A stretch of DNA of 64,000 nucleotides from Butyricimonas virosa. Lineage in GTDB: Bacteria > Bacteroidota > Bacteroidia > Bacteroidales > Marinifilaceae. Shown piece by piece: positions 8,228 through 16,267 of the stretch. The DNA is taken from the NCBI RefSeq assembly GCF_025148635.1, contig NZ_CP102269.1, forward strand, positions 2,790,001-2,854,000. The letters are read 5' to 3'. The position numbers and the translations under genes are program-made. The notes under the pieces are model-generated. The model saw only the letters and a list, made by a program, of their open reading frames with translations, did no database searches and had not been told where the DNA came from. Each line of letters starts with the position of its first letter. Within the stretch, counting starts at the first letter, position 1.

Positions 8228-9060
8228 CGGAACACCTTTGCAATTCCCTTGGCTACAGCAAGCAGGCTTATTACAAGAGCCTCCGGGCCGATCGTGGAGG
8301 CGAGGAACGCGAGCGTTACGTTCTTTCCATCGTCCAGGATATTCGCCGTGACATGCCTAACCTCGGGGTTAATAAATTGTGGAACATGCTGGGGTCTAAC
8401 GGTCTGCCCGTCGGTCGGGATTGGCTTTATCGTTTGCTTCACCTTCACGATTTAATGATAAAACAGAAGAAGTACCGGGTGATCACGACGGATTCCCGGG
8501 CGTGGCATCGCCAGTTCCCGAACCTGGTGAAAGGGTTTCGAGTTACCCGGCCCAACCAGGTATGGGTCAGCGACATCACGTACCTGTCAACGAGTGCCGG
8601 TTTCGTGTACCTCTCGCTGGTAACCGACGCTTATTCCCGGCGGATCACGGGCTGGGAAGTTCACCCGACACTGGACTCGTCCGGTCCCGTGAAGGCCTTG
8701 TGCCGGGCGTTGGCGACGCTGCCTTCCAACTTTAGCGACAAGCTTGTTCATCACTCGGATCGGGGTGGGCAATACTGCTCCTCGCTGTACACCGGGATTT
8801 TGAAAGAACACGGTATTCAAGTGAGCGTGACACAAGATGGCTCTCCTTACGATAACGGTATCGCCGAGAGAGTGAACTGGATTTTGAAACGGGAATGGTT
8901 AAACGATATGGTCTTGAGAGATATCGACCAGGCGAGAATGCAAGTGGAGAGAATTATCGGGATATACAACACGAGAAGACCACACATGGCTATCGGGTTG
9001 AAAGTTCCTGACCAGGCACACCGCGATAAAAAAGAGTTATTCGCCAGGGTCATGTATTGA
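8224..9060 (+). CDS. IS3-family transposase OrfB (DDE integrase catalytic domain)
   Basis: The 278-residue catalytic part of the insertion sequence transposase. It carries the rve integrase core with a complete DDE triad: Asp117 in WVSDITYLS, Asp179 in HHSDRGGQY and Glu215 in NGIAERVNW. The last two are 35 residues apart, exactly the DD(35)E spacing of the IS3 family. The N-terminal 90 residues are the HTH_21-like region (LGYSKQAYYK, NLGVNKLWNMLGSNG). A GTG at 8224 overlaps the OrfA stop and could give separate OrfB. The in-frame extension back to the A9 run suggests the active product is mainly the OrfAB fusion. No disabling stop or frameshift is present. Confidence 0.93.
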   Translation: MTEHLCNSLGYSKQAYYKSLRADRGGEERERYVLSIVQDIRRDMPNLGVNKLWNMLGSNGLPVGRDWLYRLLHLHDLMIKQKKYRVITTDSRAWHRQFPNLVKGFRVTRPNQVWVSDITYLSTSAGFVYLSLVTDAYSRRITGWEVHPTLDSSGPVKALCRALATLPSNFSDKLVHHSDRGGQYCSSLYTGILKEHGIQVSVTQDGSPYDNGIAERVNWILKREWLNDMVLRDIDQARMQVERIIGIYNTRRPHMAIGLKVPDQAHRDKKELFARVMY

Positions 9061-9067
9061 CGCCAAG

Positions 9068-9107
9068 TTTTCTTGGCATCCGGGGAATTCCCCGGATGCC
9101 AAGAAAA
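9068..9107. repeat. 40-bp perfect palindrome after IS3 OrfB
   Basis: All 20 base pairs match, centred on the GGGGAATTCCCC core between 9087 and 9088. It starts 7 bases after the OrfB stop and lies inside the right end of the element. There is no trailing T-run beyond the stem, so it is not a classical intrinsic terminator. It would still fold into a very stable hairpin on either strand. Confidence 0.85.
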
Positions 9108-9128
9108 AAGTAAAACTATTACAGGAAT

Positions 9129-9366
9129 TACATTTTTTTGAAGTAAACTTGTAACAGAAAAGAGAATAGAAAATGTTTTTTACAATTTATTGAATGTCAA
9201 ATCTAGTAAACCAATTTTAGGAAACTACATAGAGAAGGGATTAGTAGGGTATGGCTCAGCCCTGTTTTTAAGAATGTATTTATTAGAATTAATTTTGCTT
9301 TTGATTTAAAAAAAAACGTGTTTCCATTCACCCGTTTTGATTTTTATTTAGTCTTACTTGTAAAAA
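9129..9366. other. Non-coding stretch between IS3 element and fecR 1
   Basis: No gene is visible. The stretch is AT-rich and contains TAGTAAACCAAT at 9204-9215, a 12-base match to the sequence overlapping the OrfA start (7792-7803). The last 30 bases hold a TTTG and a T-rich region that could drive fecR, but no consensus -7 element is clear. Confidence 0.5.
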
Positions 9367-10542
9367 ATGAGAATAGATATGGCTATTTCAGATTACATGG
9401 AAGATTTGATTTATCGAGTGCTGGCAGGCGAGGTGGACGAGGTAGAACGGAAGGAGTTCGAGACGTGGTTACGGGAAAATGATGAACACCGTGTCTTTTT
9501 TGAAAAAATAGAACGGGCTTGGTACACGGGGAAATATGCGGCCCGATGGAAAAACGTGGAGATGAGTGCCGCATGGAAGGCCGTGGAACACGGGCGGGAA
9601 CAGAGACAAAGGCGTCGATTCAGACGGATCGGGTTGGGAGTGGCAGCGAGCGTGGCGGTGTTGGTCGGAATAACATGGATTGTGGGACAGAGAGAAGAAG
9701 GATCCCTTGTTTCGGTTGTGGCTCAATCTTCGGTGGTAAAACCGGGTGAGGCGAAAGCTCGCTTGGTGTTATCATCAGGGTTTGAGGTTGAGTTGGGATG
9801 TGTAAATGGAGATACAATTAATGAAAAGGGGGGCCCGATTCTGAACGGGAAAGAGTATATTGATTATAGTAAACAGGAAAACACCTTGCAGGGAGATGTC
9901 GTGTATAACGAGTTGATTGTTCCGCCGGGAGGAGAGTACCAACTAGTGCTGGCTGATCGTACGGTAGTTTATATGAATTCCGAATCTCGATTGAAGTACC
10001 CGGTGATGTTTGGCGGGAAAAATCGCATGGTGGAATTGGAAGGAGAGGCCTATTTTGAAGTTTCCAAGGATGAAGATCATCCTTTTATTGTGCGTACGGA
10101 ACGTTTGGATGTGACGGTGTTAGGTACAGGATTTAACGTGATGGCCTATAAGCAGGATCCCCGGACAGAGGTTACCTTGGTAAAGGGAAAGGTGGATGTA
10201 AGAAGAGGGGAAATTAACGAGATATTGACACCTAGCCGACAATTTGTGATGAACAACGAGAATCAAGAGTATGAGGTGAAGACTGTAAATGTGGCTACTT
10301 ACGTGGACTGGAAGGACGGGGTACTCAATTTTGACGGAATGCCGTTGGAAGAGTTGGGAGATAAACTGGGACGTTGGTATGAAGTGAAGTTTTTCTTCAC
10401 GAAAGAGAGCTTGAAACGGTTGAAGTTTTCGGGTGCTTTTAAGAAATATAACGAGATTGGTTACATACTTTCTTTAATCGAGGCAACGACCAATGTTACT
10501 TTTAAAATCAATAAAGATGTGATTGTTGTTAATGAAAAATAG
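9367..10542 (+). CDS. FecR-family anti-sigma factor (locus 1)
   Basis: A 391-residue inner-membrane signal transducer that should hold the ECF sigma factor until the SusC STN domain contacts its periplasmic part. The N-terminal cytoplasmic anti-sigma region covers about residues 1-80 (GEVDEVERKEFETWL, W-rich tail), one transmembrane segment lies at about 85-103 (GLGVAASVAVLVGITWIVG), and the FecR domain at about 175-275 (VPPGGEYQLVLADRT, LEGEAYFEV, VLGTGFNVMAY). A DUF4974-like C-terminal domain follows (about 315-390, LEELGDKLGRWYEVKF). It is cut off from its probable sigma gene by the IS3 element and so may rely on its own or IS-derived transcription. Confidence 0.93.
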   Translation: MRIDMAISDYMEDLIYRVLAGEVDEVERKEFETWLRENDEHRVFFEKIERAWYTGKYAARWKNVEMSAAWKAVEHGREQRQRRRFRRIGLGVAASVAVLVGITWIVGQREEGSLVSVVAQSSVVKPGEAKARLVLSSGFEVELGCVNGDTINEKGGPILNGKEYIDYSKQENTLQGDVVYNELIVPPGGEYQLVLADRTVVYMNSESRLKYPVMFGGKNRMVELEGEAYFEVSKDEDHPFIVRTERLDVTVLGTGFNVMAYKQDPRTEVTLVKGKVDVRRGEINEILTPSRQFVMNNENQEYEVKTVNVATYVDWKDGVLNFDGMPLEELGDKLGRWYEVKFFFTKESLKRLKFSGAFKKYNEIGYILSLIEATTNVTFKINKDVIVVNEK

Positions 10543-10550
10543 AGAATAGG

Positions 10551-10620
10551 ATTACTTCTGGGGAATAAAAATACCGGAAAGTGTTAGGACCACGATCCGG
10601 TAATCACTCCCGAAGAAGTA
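10551..10620 (+). promoter_or_regulatory. Two-stem leader structure between fecR 1 and susC 1
   Basis: An outer stem pairs ACTTCT-GGG (10554-10562) with CCCGAAGAAGT (10609-10619), with a two-base bulge. Inside it an ACCGGA/TCCGGT stem pairs 10573-10578 with 10596-10601. It lies 8 bases after the fecR stop and 28 before the susC start. A hairpin occupies the same position in locus 2. It could limit read-through into susC or stabilise the susC message. Confidence 0.55.
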
Positions 10621-10647
10621 TTTAAGTATCACTTAATTTACAAATGT

Positions 10648-13600
10648 ATGAAAAAAAGTAATGTCTTGTGGCTTGTTTTGTCAAAAAATAAGCAGCAACA
10701 ATTATCAAAAATTATGAAATTGACTTGGATTCTTTGCGTCTGTTTCGTATGTTCTCTGTCTGCAAACGTGATGTCGCAGCAGAGGGTGAACATGAATCTT
10801 GGGAAAACGTCAATTAAAACGGTTTTTGAGGAAATTCGACGGCAAACGGGAAAGATCATTATCTATAATGATGATCGTTTAGGCTTGGAACGGGTGGTGA
10901 AGGCCGATTTTAAAGAGGCAGATGTACGGGCCGTGCTAGATAAGGTGTTGGCCGGTAGCGGGATGACCTATCGTTTCGTGGATGATTATATCGTTATTGT
11001 TCCCGAGGTGAAGGCAATGCGGGATAGTACGGTGAAACAATTTCAGATAAAGGGAAAGGTGACAGATAAAAAGGGAGAGGTGATTCCTGGGGTAACGGTA
11101 CGTCTGGATAGCACAAGTTTAGGTGCCGCAACGGACGTGAACGGGGAGTTCTCGCTGACGTTATCTATGGACAAGGGAACACTTGTTTTTTCCTTTATTG
11201 GGATGAAAACGCAGAAGGTGAAGTACACGGGCCAAAAATATCTTAACGTGGTGATGGAGGAAGATGCTTTGGAAGTGGAAGAGGTTGTTGTCAATGGTTA
11301 TTTTTCCAAGAGTAAGGAAAGTTTCACGGGTAACGTGGTTTCCGTGAACAAGGAGGAGTTGGCCAAGGTGTCGTCTAGTAATCTGATTAGTGCTTTACAG
11401 GTGTTTGATCCTTCTTTCCGGTTGCGCGAGAATGTTGACATGGGATCGAATCCGAATAGTTTACCTGATTTTCGTATTCGTGGTAATTCTGGTTTTGGAG
11501 TGGAAGGCGTGTCTGAGGCCACGTTTAGGAATGACCCGAATTTACCCACTTTTATTTTGGATGGTTATGAGGTCGATGTAGAAAAAATCTTTGACTTGAA
11601 TATTGACCGGATCGAGAACGTGACGATTTTAAAGGATGCTTCGGCTACGGCTATTTACGGTTCCCGGGCGGCGAATGGGGTCGTGGTGGTAACGACGAAA
11701 GCTCCGGAAGAAGGAAAGTTGAGAGTGTCTTATAATATGAATATGGCGATCAATGCTCCGGATTTGTCTGATTATAATTTGATGAATGCCAGGGAAAAAT
11801 TGCAGGCAGAGTTGGATGCCGGGTTGTATGATTCGGATGATCTTTATTCCCAGCAGTTGCTACGGATGGATTATGCAGAGCGTTTGGAACGAGTGAAGAA
11901 AGGGGTAAACACGTATTGGTTGTCTCAACCTTTGCATGTTGCAGTCGGACATAAACATTCCTTGTATGTAGAGGGGGGGGACCAGAGCGTGCGTTACGGA
12001 ATTGATGTGAATTACCAGGCTAATCCGGGAGTGATGAAAAAATCTTCGAGAGATCGGTTCGGGATCGGTTTTCTGCTTTCTTATAATTTGAATAATAAGT
12101 TGTTGTTTAGAAATAAGTTGAGCGTGGATAAGGTGAAAGCGAAAGAGTCACCGTATGGTTCTTTCAAGGATTATGCCAAGGCGAACCCGTATGATCAGAT
12201 TTATGATGAGGATGGAAATTTGATTAAATCATACCAACCGCACGTGAGTACGAGTAACCGTTTCTTGAATCCATTGTACGAATCAACATTGAATCATAAA
12301 GATAACACAACGTACACGGAGTGGACGGATAATTTTGATTTTGACTGGTTTATCAGCGAGCATTTCAGATTGAAAGCCAGAGTGTCGTATTCGGAGCGTA
12401 CGGACAAGCAAGAAAAATTTACAGATCCGGAATCAGCGATTTACAATGAATCAGATTATCAAGACGGAGAAGGAATTTTGAAGAGGGGGGAGGCATATAG
12501 TTTCCAAGAGAAGAGTTCTAACTTGGATATGAACATGGTGTTCAGTTATAACCAGCAGTTGGGTAGTCATTTTTTGAATGCCGTGTTGGGAGGTAATGTT
12601 ATTGAGACTCGGTTTGAAAACGAATCATATAGCGTGATAGGTTTCCCGTCGGGCAGTATGGATTACATCTCTTTTGGTAAAGAGTTTAAAGATTTAACCC
12701 CGGAAGGAAGTGAGGGATTATCCCGTTTGGTTGGTTTGTTTGTAAACTTGAATTATACTTGGAATAATATTTATTTGCTGGATTTATCTGGCCGTTTGGA
12801 TGGATCGTCAAAATTCGGTTCCAAGAAGAGATATGCCCCGTTCTGGTCGGCAGGTATTGGTTGGAACGTGCATAATGAAAAATTCTTTGAAGGGTTGAAG
12901 GGAGTAATCAATCATTTGAAACTTTCTGCGAATGTGGGGGCTACCGGTAAAGCTTCTTTCGAAGCATACGAGGCTCAGGATGTGTACGAGTATTACAAGG
13001 GACAATGGTATGCCGGAGGTTTGGGGGTGATCATGAATAACATGGGAAATACAAACCTGCAATGGGAAAAGACACATACGTTTGACGGGAATTTTGAAAT
13101 CCAGTTTTTAAATGGATTGGTCAGTGCTAATATAAACTACTACGTGAAGACAACGAAAGATTTGCTTGCGGATATTACTTTACCGCCTTCTTCAGGTTTT
13201 GAAAGTTACAGGGATAATCTGGGAGAGCTGGAAAATAAAGGATATGAAATTTCGTTGAGAGGTTTCTTGGTGCGGGATAAGGATTTAGTCGTGAATGTTT
13301 TCGGATCGATCGCACATAATAAGAACGTGATTAAAAAGATTTCCAATTCATTGGAAACGTACAACAAGAAAGTGGATGATGAGCAGGATAATTATGAACC
13401 GGGATGGGGAGAAGCGATGGAGACAGCCAAACCTCAGGTGCAATTTAAAGAGGGACAGTCAACCACGGCGATTTATGCGGTAAAGTCTCACGGAATAAAC
13501 CCGATGAACGGGAAAGAGGTGTTTGAGGATTTGAAAGGTAACCTGACTTACGAGTGGAGTGCAGCCAACAAGATCGTGTGCGGGGATACGGAACCCAAGG

Positions 13601-14043
13601 TTTCGGGTGCTTTTGGTGCCAATGCGGACTGGAAAGGGTTTAATATTAATGTTAGTTTCTTGTATCAATGTGGAGGACAAGTGTATAACCAGACGCTCGT
13701 AGACCGGGTGGAGGATGCAAATTTGAGTTGGAACGTGGATCGCCGGGTGTTGAAAGGCAGGTGGAAAGAACCGGGTGATCACACTTTCTTTAAAGATATT
13801 AAGAATCGGGATCGGACGGAGGTTTCTTCTCGTTTTGTTCAGGATGAGAACGTGTTACAATTTAAATCATTATCATTTTCTTATTCTTTCCCAACAGAAT
13901 TGATTCAAAGATGGAGCTTGGAACGATTGAAGTTGACGTTCCAAATGGAGGATATTTTCAGAATATCTAACGTGAAACGGGAACGAGGTCTGGATTACCC
14001 GTTTGCCAGAATTTTTAACGTGGGATTACAGGTTCAATTTTAA
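10648..14043 (+). CDS. SusC/RagA-family TonB-dependent receptor with STN signalling domain (locus 1)
   Basis: A 1131-residue outer-membrane transporter that should both import a ligand and signal its presence to FecR. Order of parts: a long N-terminus with signal peptide ending near residue 45 (SLSANVMSQQ), an STN (secretin/TonB N-terminal) domain at about 48-118, a carboxypeptidase-regulatory-like domain at about 132-215 (IKGKVTDKKGEVIPGVTV, FSFIGMK) and a TonB plug at about 225-350 (LPTFILDGYEVD, TILKDASATAIYGSRAANGV). The barrel runs to the C-terminus and ends in an aromatic-rich strand (NVGLQVQF). The STN domain and the upstream FecR/sigma genes mark it as a transcription-regulating transporter. 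The substrate is unknown. Confidence 0.95.
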   Translation: MKKSNVLWLVLSKNKQQQLSKIMKLTWILCVCFVCSLSANVMSQQRVNMNLGKTSIKTVFEEIRRQTGKIIIYNDDRLGLERVVKADFKEADVRAVLDKVLAGSGMTYRFVDDYIVIVPEVKAMRDSTVKQFQIKGKVTDKKGEVIPGVTVRLDSTSLGAATDVNGEFSLTLSMDKGTLVFSFIGMKTQKVKYTGQKYLNVVMEEDALEVEEVVVNGYFSKSKESFTGNVVSVNKEELAKVSSSNLISALQVFDPSFRLRENVDMGSNPNSLPDFRIRGNSGFGVEGVSEATFRNDPNLPTFILDGYEVDVEKIFDLNIDRIENVTILKDASATAIYGSRAANGVVVVTTKAPEEGKLRVSYNMNMAINAPDLSDYNLMNAREKLQAELDAGLYDSDDLYSQQLLRMDYAERLERVKKGVNTYWLSQPLHVAVGHKHSLYVEGGDQSVRYGIDVNYQANPGVMKKSSRDRFGIGFLLSYNLNNKLLFRNKLSVDKVKAKESPYGSFKDYAKANPYDQIYDEDGNLIKSYQPHVSTSNRFLNPLYESTLNHKDNTTYTEWTDNFDFDWFISEHFRLKARVSYSERTDKQEKFTDPESAIYNESDYQDGEGILKRGEAYSFQEKSSNLDMNMVFSYNQQLGSHFLNAVLGGNVIETRFENESYSVIGFPSGSMDYISFGKEFKDLTPEGSEGLSRLVGLFVNLNYTWNNIYLLDLSGRLDGSSKFGSKKRYAPFWSAGIGWNVHNEKFFEGLKGVINHLKLSANVGATGKASFEAYEAQDVYEYYKGQWYAGGLGVIMNNMGNTNLQWEKTHTFDGNFEIQFLNGLVSANINYYVKTTKDLLADITLPPSSGFESYRDNLGELENKGYEISLRGFLVRDKDLVVNVFGSIAHNKNVIKKISNSLETYNKKVDDEQDNYEPGWGEAMETAKPQVQFKEGQSTTAIYAVKSHGINPMNGKEVFEDLKGNLTYEWSAANKIVCGDTEPKVSGAFGANADWKGFNINVSFLYQCGGQVYNQTLVDRVEDANLSWNVDRRVLKGRWKEPGDHTFFKDIKNRDRTEVSSRFVQDENVLQFKSLSFSYSFPTELIQRWSLERLKLTFQMEDIFRISNVKRERGLDYPFARIFNVGLQVQF

Positions 14044-14072
14044 TCCTGTAGAAATGTAAAATAATGGATGAT

Positions 14073-15530
14073 ATGAAAAAGAGAATATTGATTATTTTTA
14101 CGTTATTCGTGTTTGCTTTGACGAACAGCAGTTGTGATAGTTGGCTGGATGTGACCCCGCAAGCACAAGTGAATGCAGAGAAATTGTTTTCTAAACCCAA
14201 AGGGTTCGAGAATGCCTTGTATGGTATATATACCTCGATGACGGATGCATCTTCGTATGGAACGCACATGACGTTCGGGTTGATGGATGTGTTGGCCCAG
14301 TATTATGATGTTTATCAGGACAAGTATCACTTTCTTTACGAGGCATCCCGGTATAATTACAAAAATTCGAATTCTCAAGATGTGATTAAGAATTTGTGGT
14401 TAAAGAATTACAATAGTATTGCGAATTGTAATGTTTTATTGGATTACTTGAGTGAGAAGTCCCCCTCGTTTTTTGAAGGTGAAGAGTATAAGTTTTTGGT
14501 TGCGGAAACGAAAGCATTAAGGGCTTACTTACATTTCGACTTGTTGAGAGCATTTGCCCCGTCATGGAAGGAGAATTCAGAGGCTTTGTGTTTGCCTTAT
14601 GCCGATAACTTCACGGACCGGGTGCATGGTCAAAAAAAGACGAGCGAGATAGTTCGATTGATTTTGACAGATCTTGATAGTGCCCGGACGATGTTAAGTA
14701 CGGTTGATCCGGCCCGGGAAGAGGGTTTTAAGGATATGTATAACCATTATGTGACAGAAATCGGGAACGATTTTACAACAGCCCGGGCGTATCGTATGAA
14801 CTATTGGGCAATTACTGGGTTGATGGCTCGTGTGTATCATTACATGGGGGATGAAAGGGCTTACACGTATGCCCAAGAAGTTATCCAGGCCGGGAAAGAT
14901 GGGTTCTTCCCTTTTACCGAGGAAAGTGCAGTGAGTGCTCCTTTGAAGAGTCGGGATGTCGTCATGCAAAACGAGATTCTGTTTGCATTGAATTATGCCG
15001 GTATTCATGATTTGTGGTACTCTTATGACGCCTCTCAAGATAATTACTACACGATAAATGATGTTACTTCCATTTATCCTTCTTCTGATGATTTTCGGAA
15101 GGAATATTTGGTAATTACGAATAGTAATGGGTATGATATATCGGTTAAATATGCGGATGTAGATTCTGAAAATGGCGGGAAAGTTCCGATGATCCGTTTG
15201 TCTGAAATGTATCTGATTGCGGCGGAAAGCGGTTTTAATGCCCATAAAGATGTTGCCATCGGTTTGCTTGAAGAACTGCGTAAAAACAGGGGTATAGCCG
15301 AGGAAATTTCAACAACGATTACTTACGATAATTTCGTGAAGGAGTTGACGAGAGAGGCTCGTCGGGAATTTATAGGGGAAGGTCAGTTGTTTTACTGGTA
15401 TAAACGTTTGGGCTTACCGGTTGATCAAGGGAGTACCACGATAACGCTTGAACCGTCTCAATTCTGTTTGCCGTTGCCAGCTACGGAAGTAGAGTTCGGC
15501 GGGCGTAAGGAAGATTATTTAAATAATTAA
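14073..15530 (+). CDS. SusD/RagB-family outer-membrane lipoprotein (locus 1)
   Basis: A lipoprotein of about 485 residues that pairs with the SusC 30 bases upstream. The leader MKKRILIIFTLFVFALTNSSC ends with a lipid-accepting cysteine, followed by DSWLDVTPQAQVNAEKLF, the usual SusD N-terminus. The SusD helical region (ETKALRAYLHFDLLRAFAP) and the C-terminal ELTREARREFIGEGQLFYWYKRLG are characteristic. An ATG at 14064 would add three residues (MDD); 14073 is preferred because it puts lysines directly at the start of the signal peptide. It is clearly in the same operon as its neighbours. Confidence 0.93.
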   Translation: MKKRILIIFTLFVFALTNSSCDSWLDVTPQAQVNAEKLFSKPKGFENALYGIYTSMTDASSYGTHMTFGLMDVLAQYYDVYQDKYHFLYEASRYNYKNSNSQDVIKNLWLKNYNSIANCNVLLDYLSEKSPSFFEGEEYKFLVAETKALRAYLHFDLLRAFAPSWKENSEALCLPYADNFTDRVHGQKKTSEIVRLILTDLDSARTMLSTVDPAREEGFKDMYNHYVTEIGNDFTTARAYRMNYWAITGLMARVYHYMGDERAYTYAQEVIQAGKDGFFPFTEESAVSAPLKSRDVVMQNEILFALNYAGIHDLWYSYDASQDNYYTINDVTSIYPSSDDFRKEYLVITNSNGYDISVKYADVDSENGGKVPMIRLSEMYLIAAESGFNAHKDVAIGLLEELRKNRGIAEEISTTITYDNFVKELTREARREFIGEGQLFYWYKRLGLPVDQGSTTITLEPSQFCLPLPATEVEFGGRKEDYLNN

Positions 15531-15551
15531 GTAGTAGATTAATATTTGACT

Positions 15552-16250
15552 ATGAAAATATTATATGTAATTATCATGATGTTGTTTCTTGGAATGGTGT
15601 CATGTTCGGAAGATAACCTGAAAGGGTATTCCAGTAGTAACTGTATACAATTTGATAAGTTGTCAAAAGATAGTACCGTTTTCTCGTTTGCTTATGATGA
15701 GACGCTGGAATCGGGAACGGTGGCTTTGAAATTAGTGATGATTTCGCCTCTGGTAGATCGTGACCGGAAGTATAACGTGAAGTTTTTGCAGGATGAAAGT
15801 TCTGCCCAAGCCGGGGTGGATTTTGAAATGCCAGCAGAAGAACAGGTGATTGCAGCAAATGATTCGGTTGCTTATCTGAATGTTATTGTAAAGAGAAATA
15901 AAGCACTTAAAGGGAGTGCGATAGCCGTTTTCGAAGTGCAGGTATCAGATGATTTTATGCCGGGAATTGAGGCAAATCGGAAAGGGCGGATTTTTATCAC
16001 GAATCAATTAACTCGTCCGGGGTGGTGGAATGACTGGCACGAGGCGAACGGGTTGGGTACTTATTCTGACTTGAAATACCAAACTTTTATTCGGGAAATC
16101 GGGGTGACGGATATGACGTTAGAGGCAGACGGGGGAGAGATGAATTACTCGACGATGCGGGCTTACGTGCTGCAATTCAAATATTGGTTGCAGGACCATC
16201 CGATTGAAGATGAGGATGGTAGTTTGATGAAAGTGGCAATGAGAGGTTAA
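15552..16250 (+). CDS. DUF4843-family lipoprotein (locus 1)
   Basis: A 232-residue exported lipoprotein; the leader ends with GMVSC (Cys18). The pattern matches DUF4843 proteins that accompany SusCD pairs: an early SSNCIQFD segment, TLESGTVALKLVMISPL, then AGVDFEMPAEEQVIAANDS and a final tryptophan-rich part (RPGWWNDWHEANGLGTYSDLKYQTF). The family is of unknown function and is thought to be surface exposed and to assist ligand capture. The frame is open from a TTG at 15546, but the ATG at 15552 gives the natural leader. It lies 21 bases after susD and 17 before the PKD-like gene. Confidence 0.85.
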   Translation: MKILYVIIMMLFLGMVSCSEDNLKGYSSSNCIQFDKLSKDSTVFSFAYDETLESGTVALKLVMISPLVDRDRKYNVKFLQDESSAQAGVDFEMPAEEQVIAANDSVAYLNVIVKRNKALKGSAIAVFEVQVSDDFMPGIEANRKGRIFITNQLTRPGWWNDWHEANGLGTYSDLKYQTFIREIGVTDMTLEADGGEMNYSTMRAYVLQFKYWLQDHPIEDEDGSLMKVAMRG

Positions 16251-16267
16251 TATTTAAAGATGAAGTT

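Larger units (their letters stand above)
7765..9128 (+). mobile_element. IS3-family insertion sequence (IS150-like organisation)
   Basis: An element of about 1.36 kb with the two overlapping reading frames typical of the IS3 family and a -1 frameshift region. The left end is placed at TGTCCTGAAAAAAG (7765). An imperfect inverted repeat supports the ends: TCCTGAAAAAAGTTTAC at 7767-7783 matches the reverse complement of 9110-9126 at 13 of 17 positions. The right end is therefore near 9128, but neither boundary nor a target-site duplication could be proven. The element sits between an ECF sigma gene and its probable fecR partner. Both frames are intact, so it may still be active. Confidence 0.75.

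Noticed and set aside
8421..8735. Plus-strand open frame of 104 codons within OrfB
   Set aside because: It overlaps the catalytic DDE domain in another frame and has no domain support.
7792..9215. TAGTAAACCAAT at 7792-7803 and 9204-9215 as a target-site duplication of the IS3 element
   Set aside because: The left copy overlaps the OrfA start codon, so it lies inside the element; 12 bases is also too long for an IS3-family duplication of 3-5 bases.
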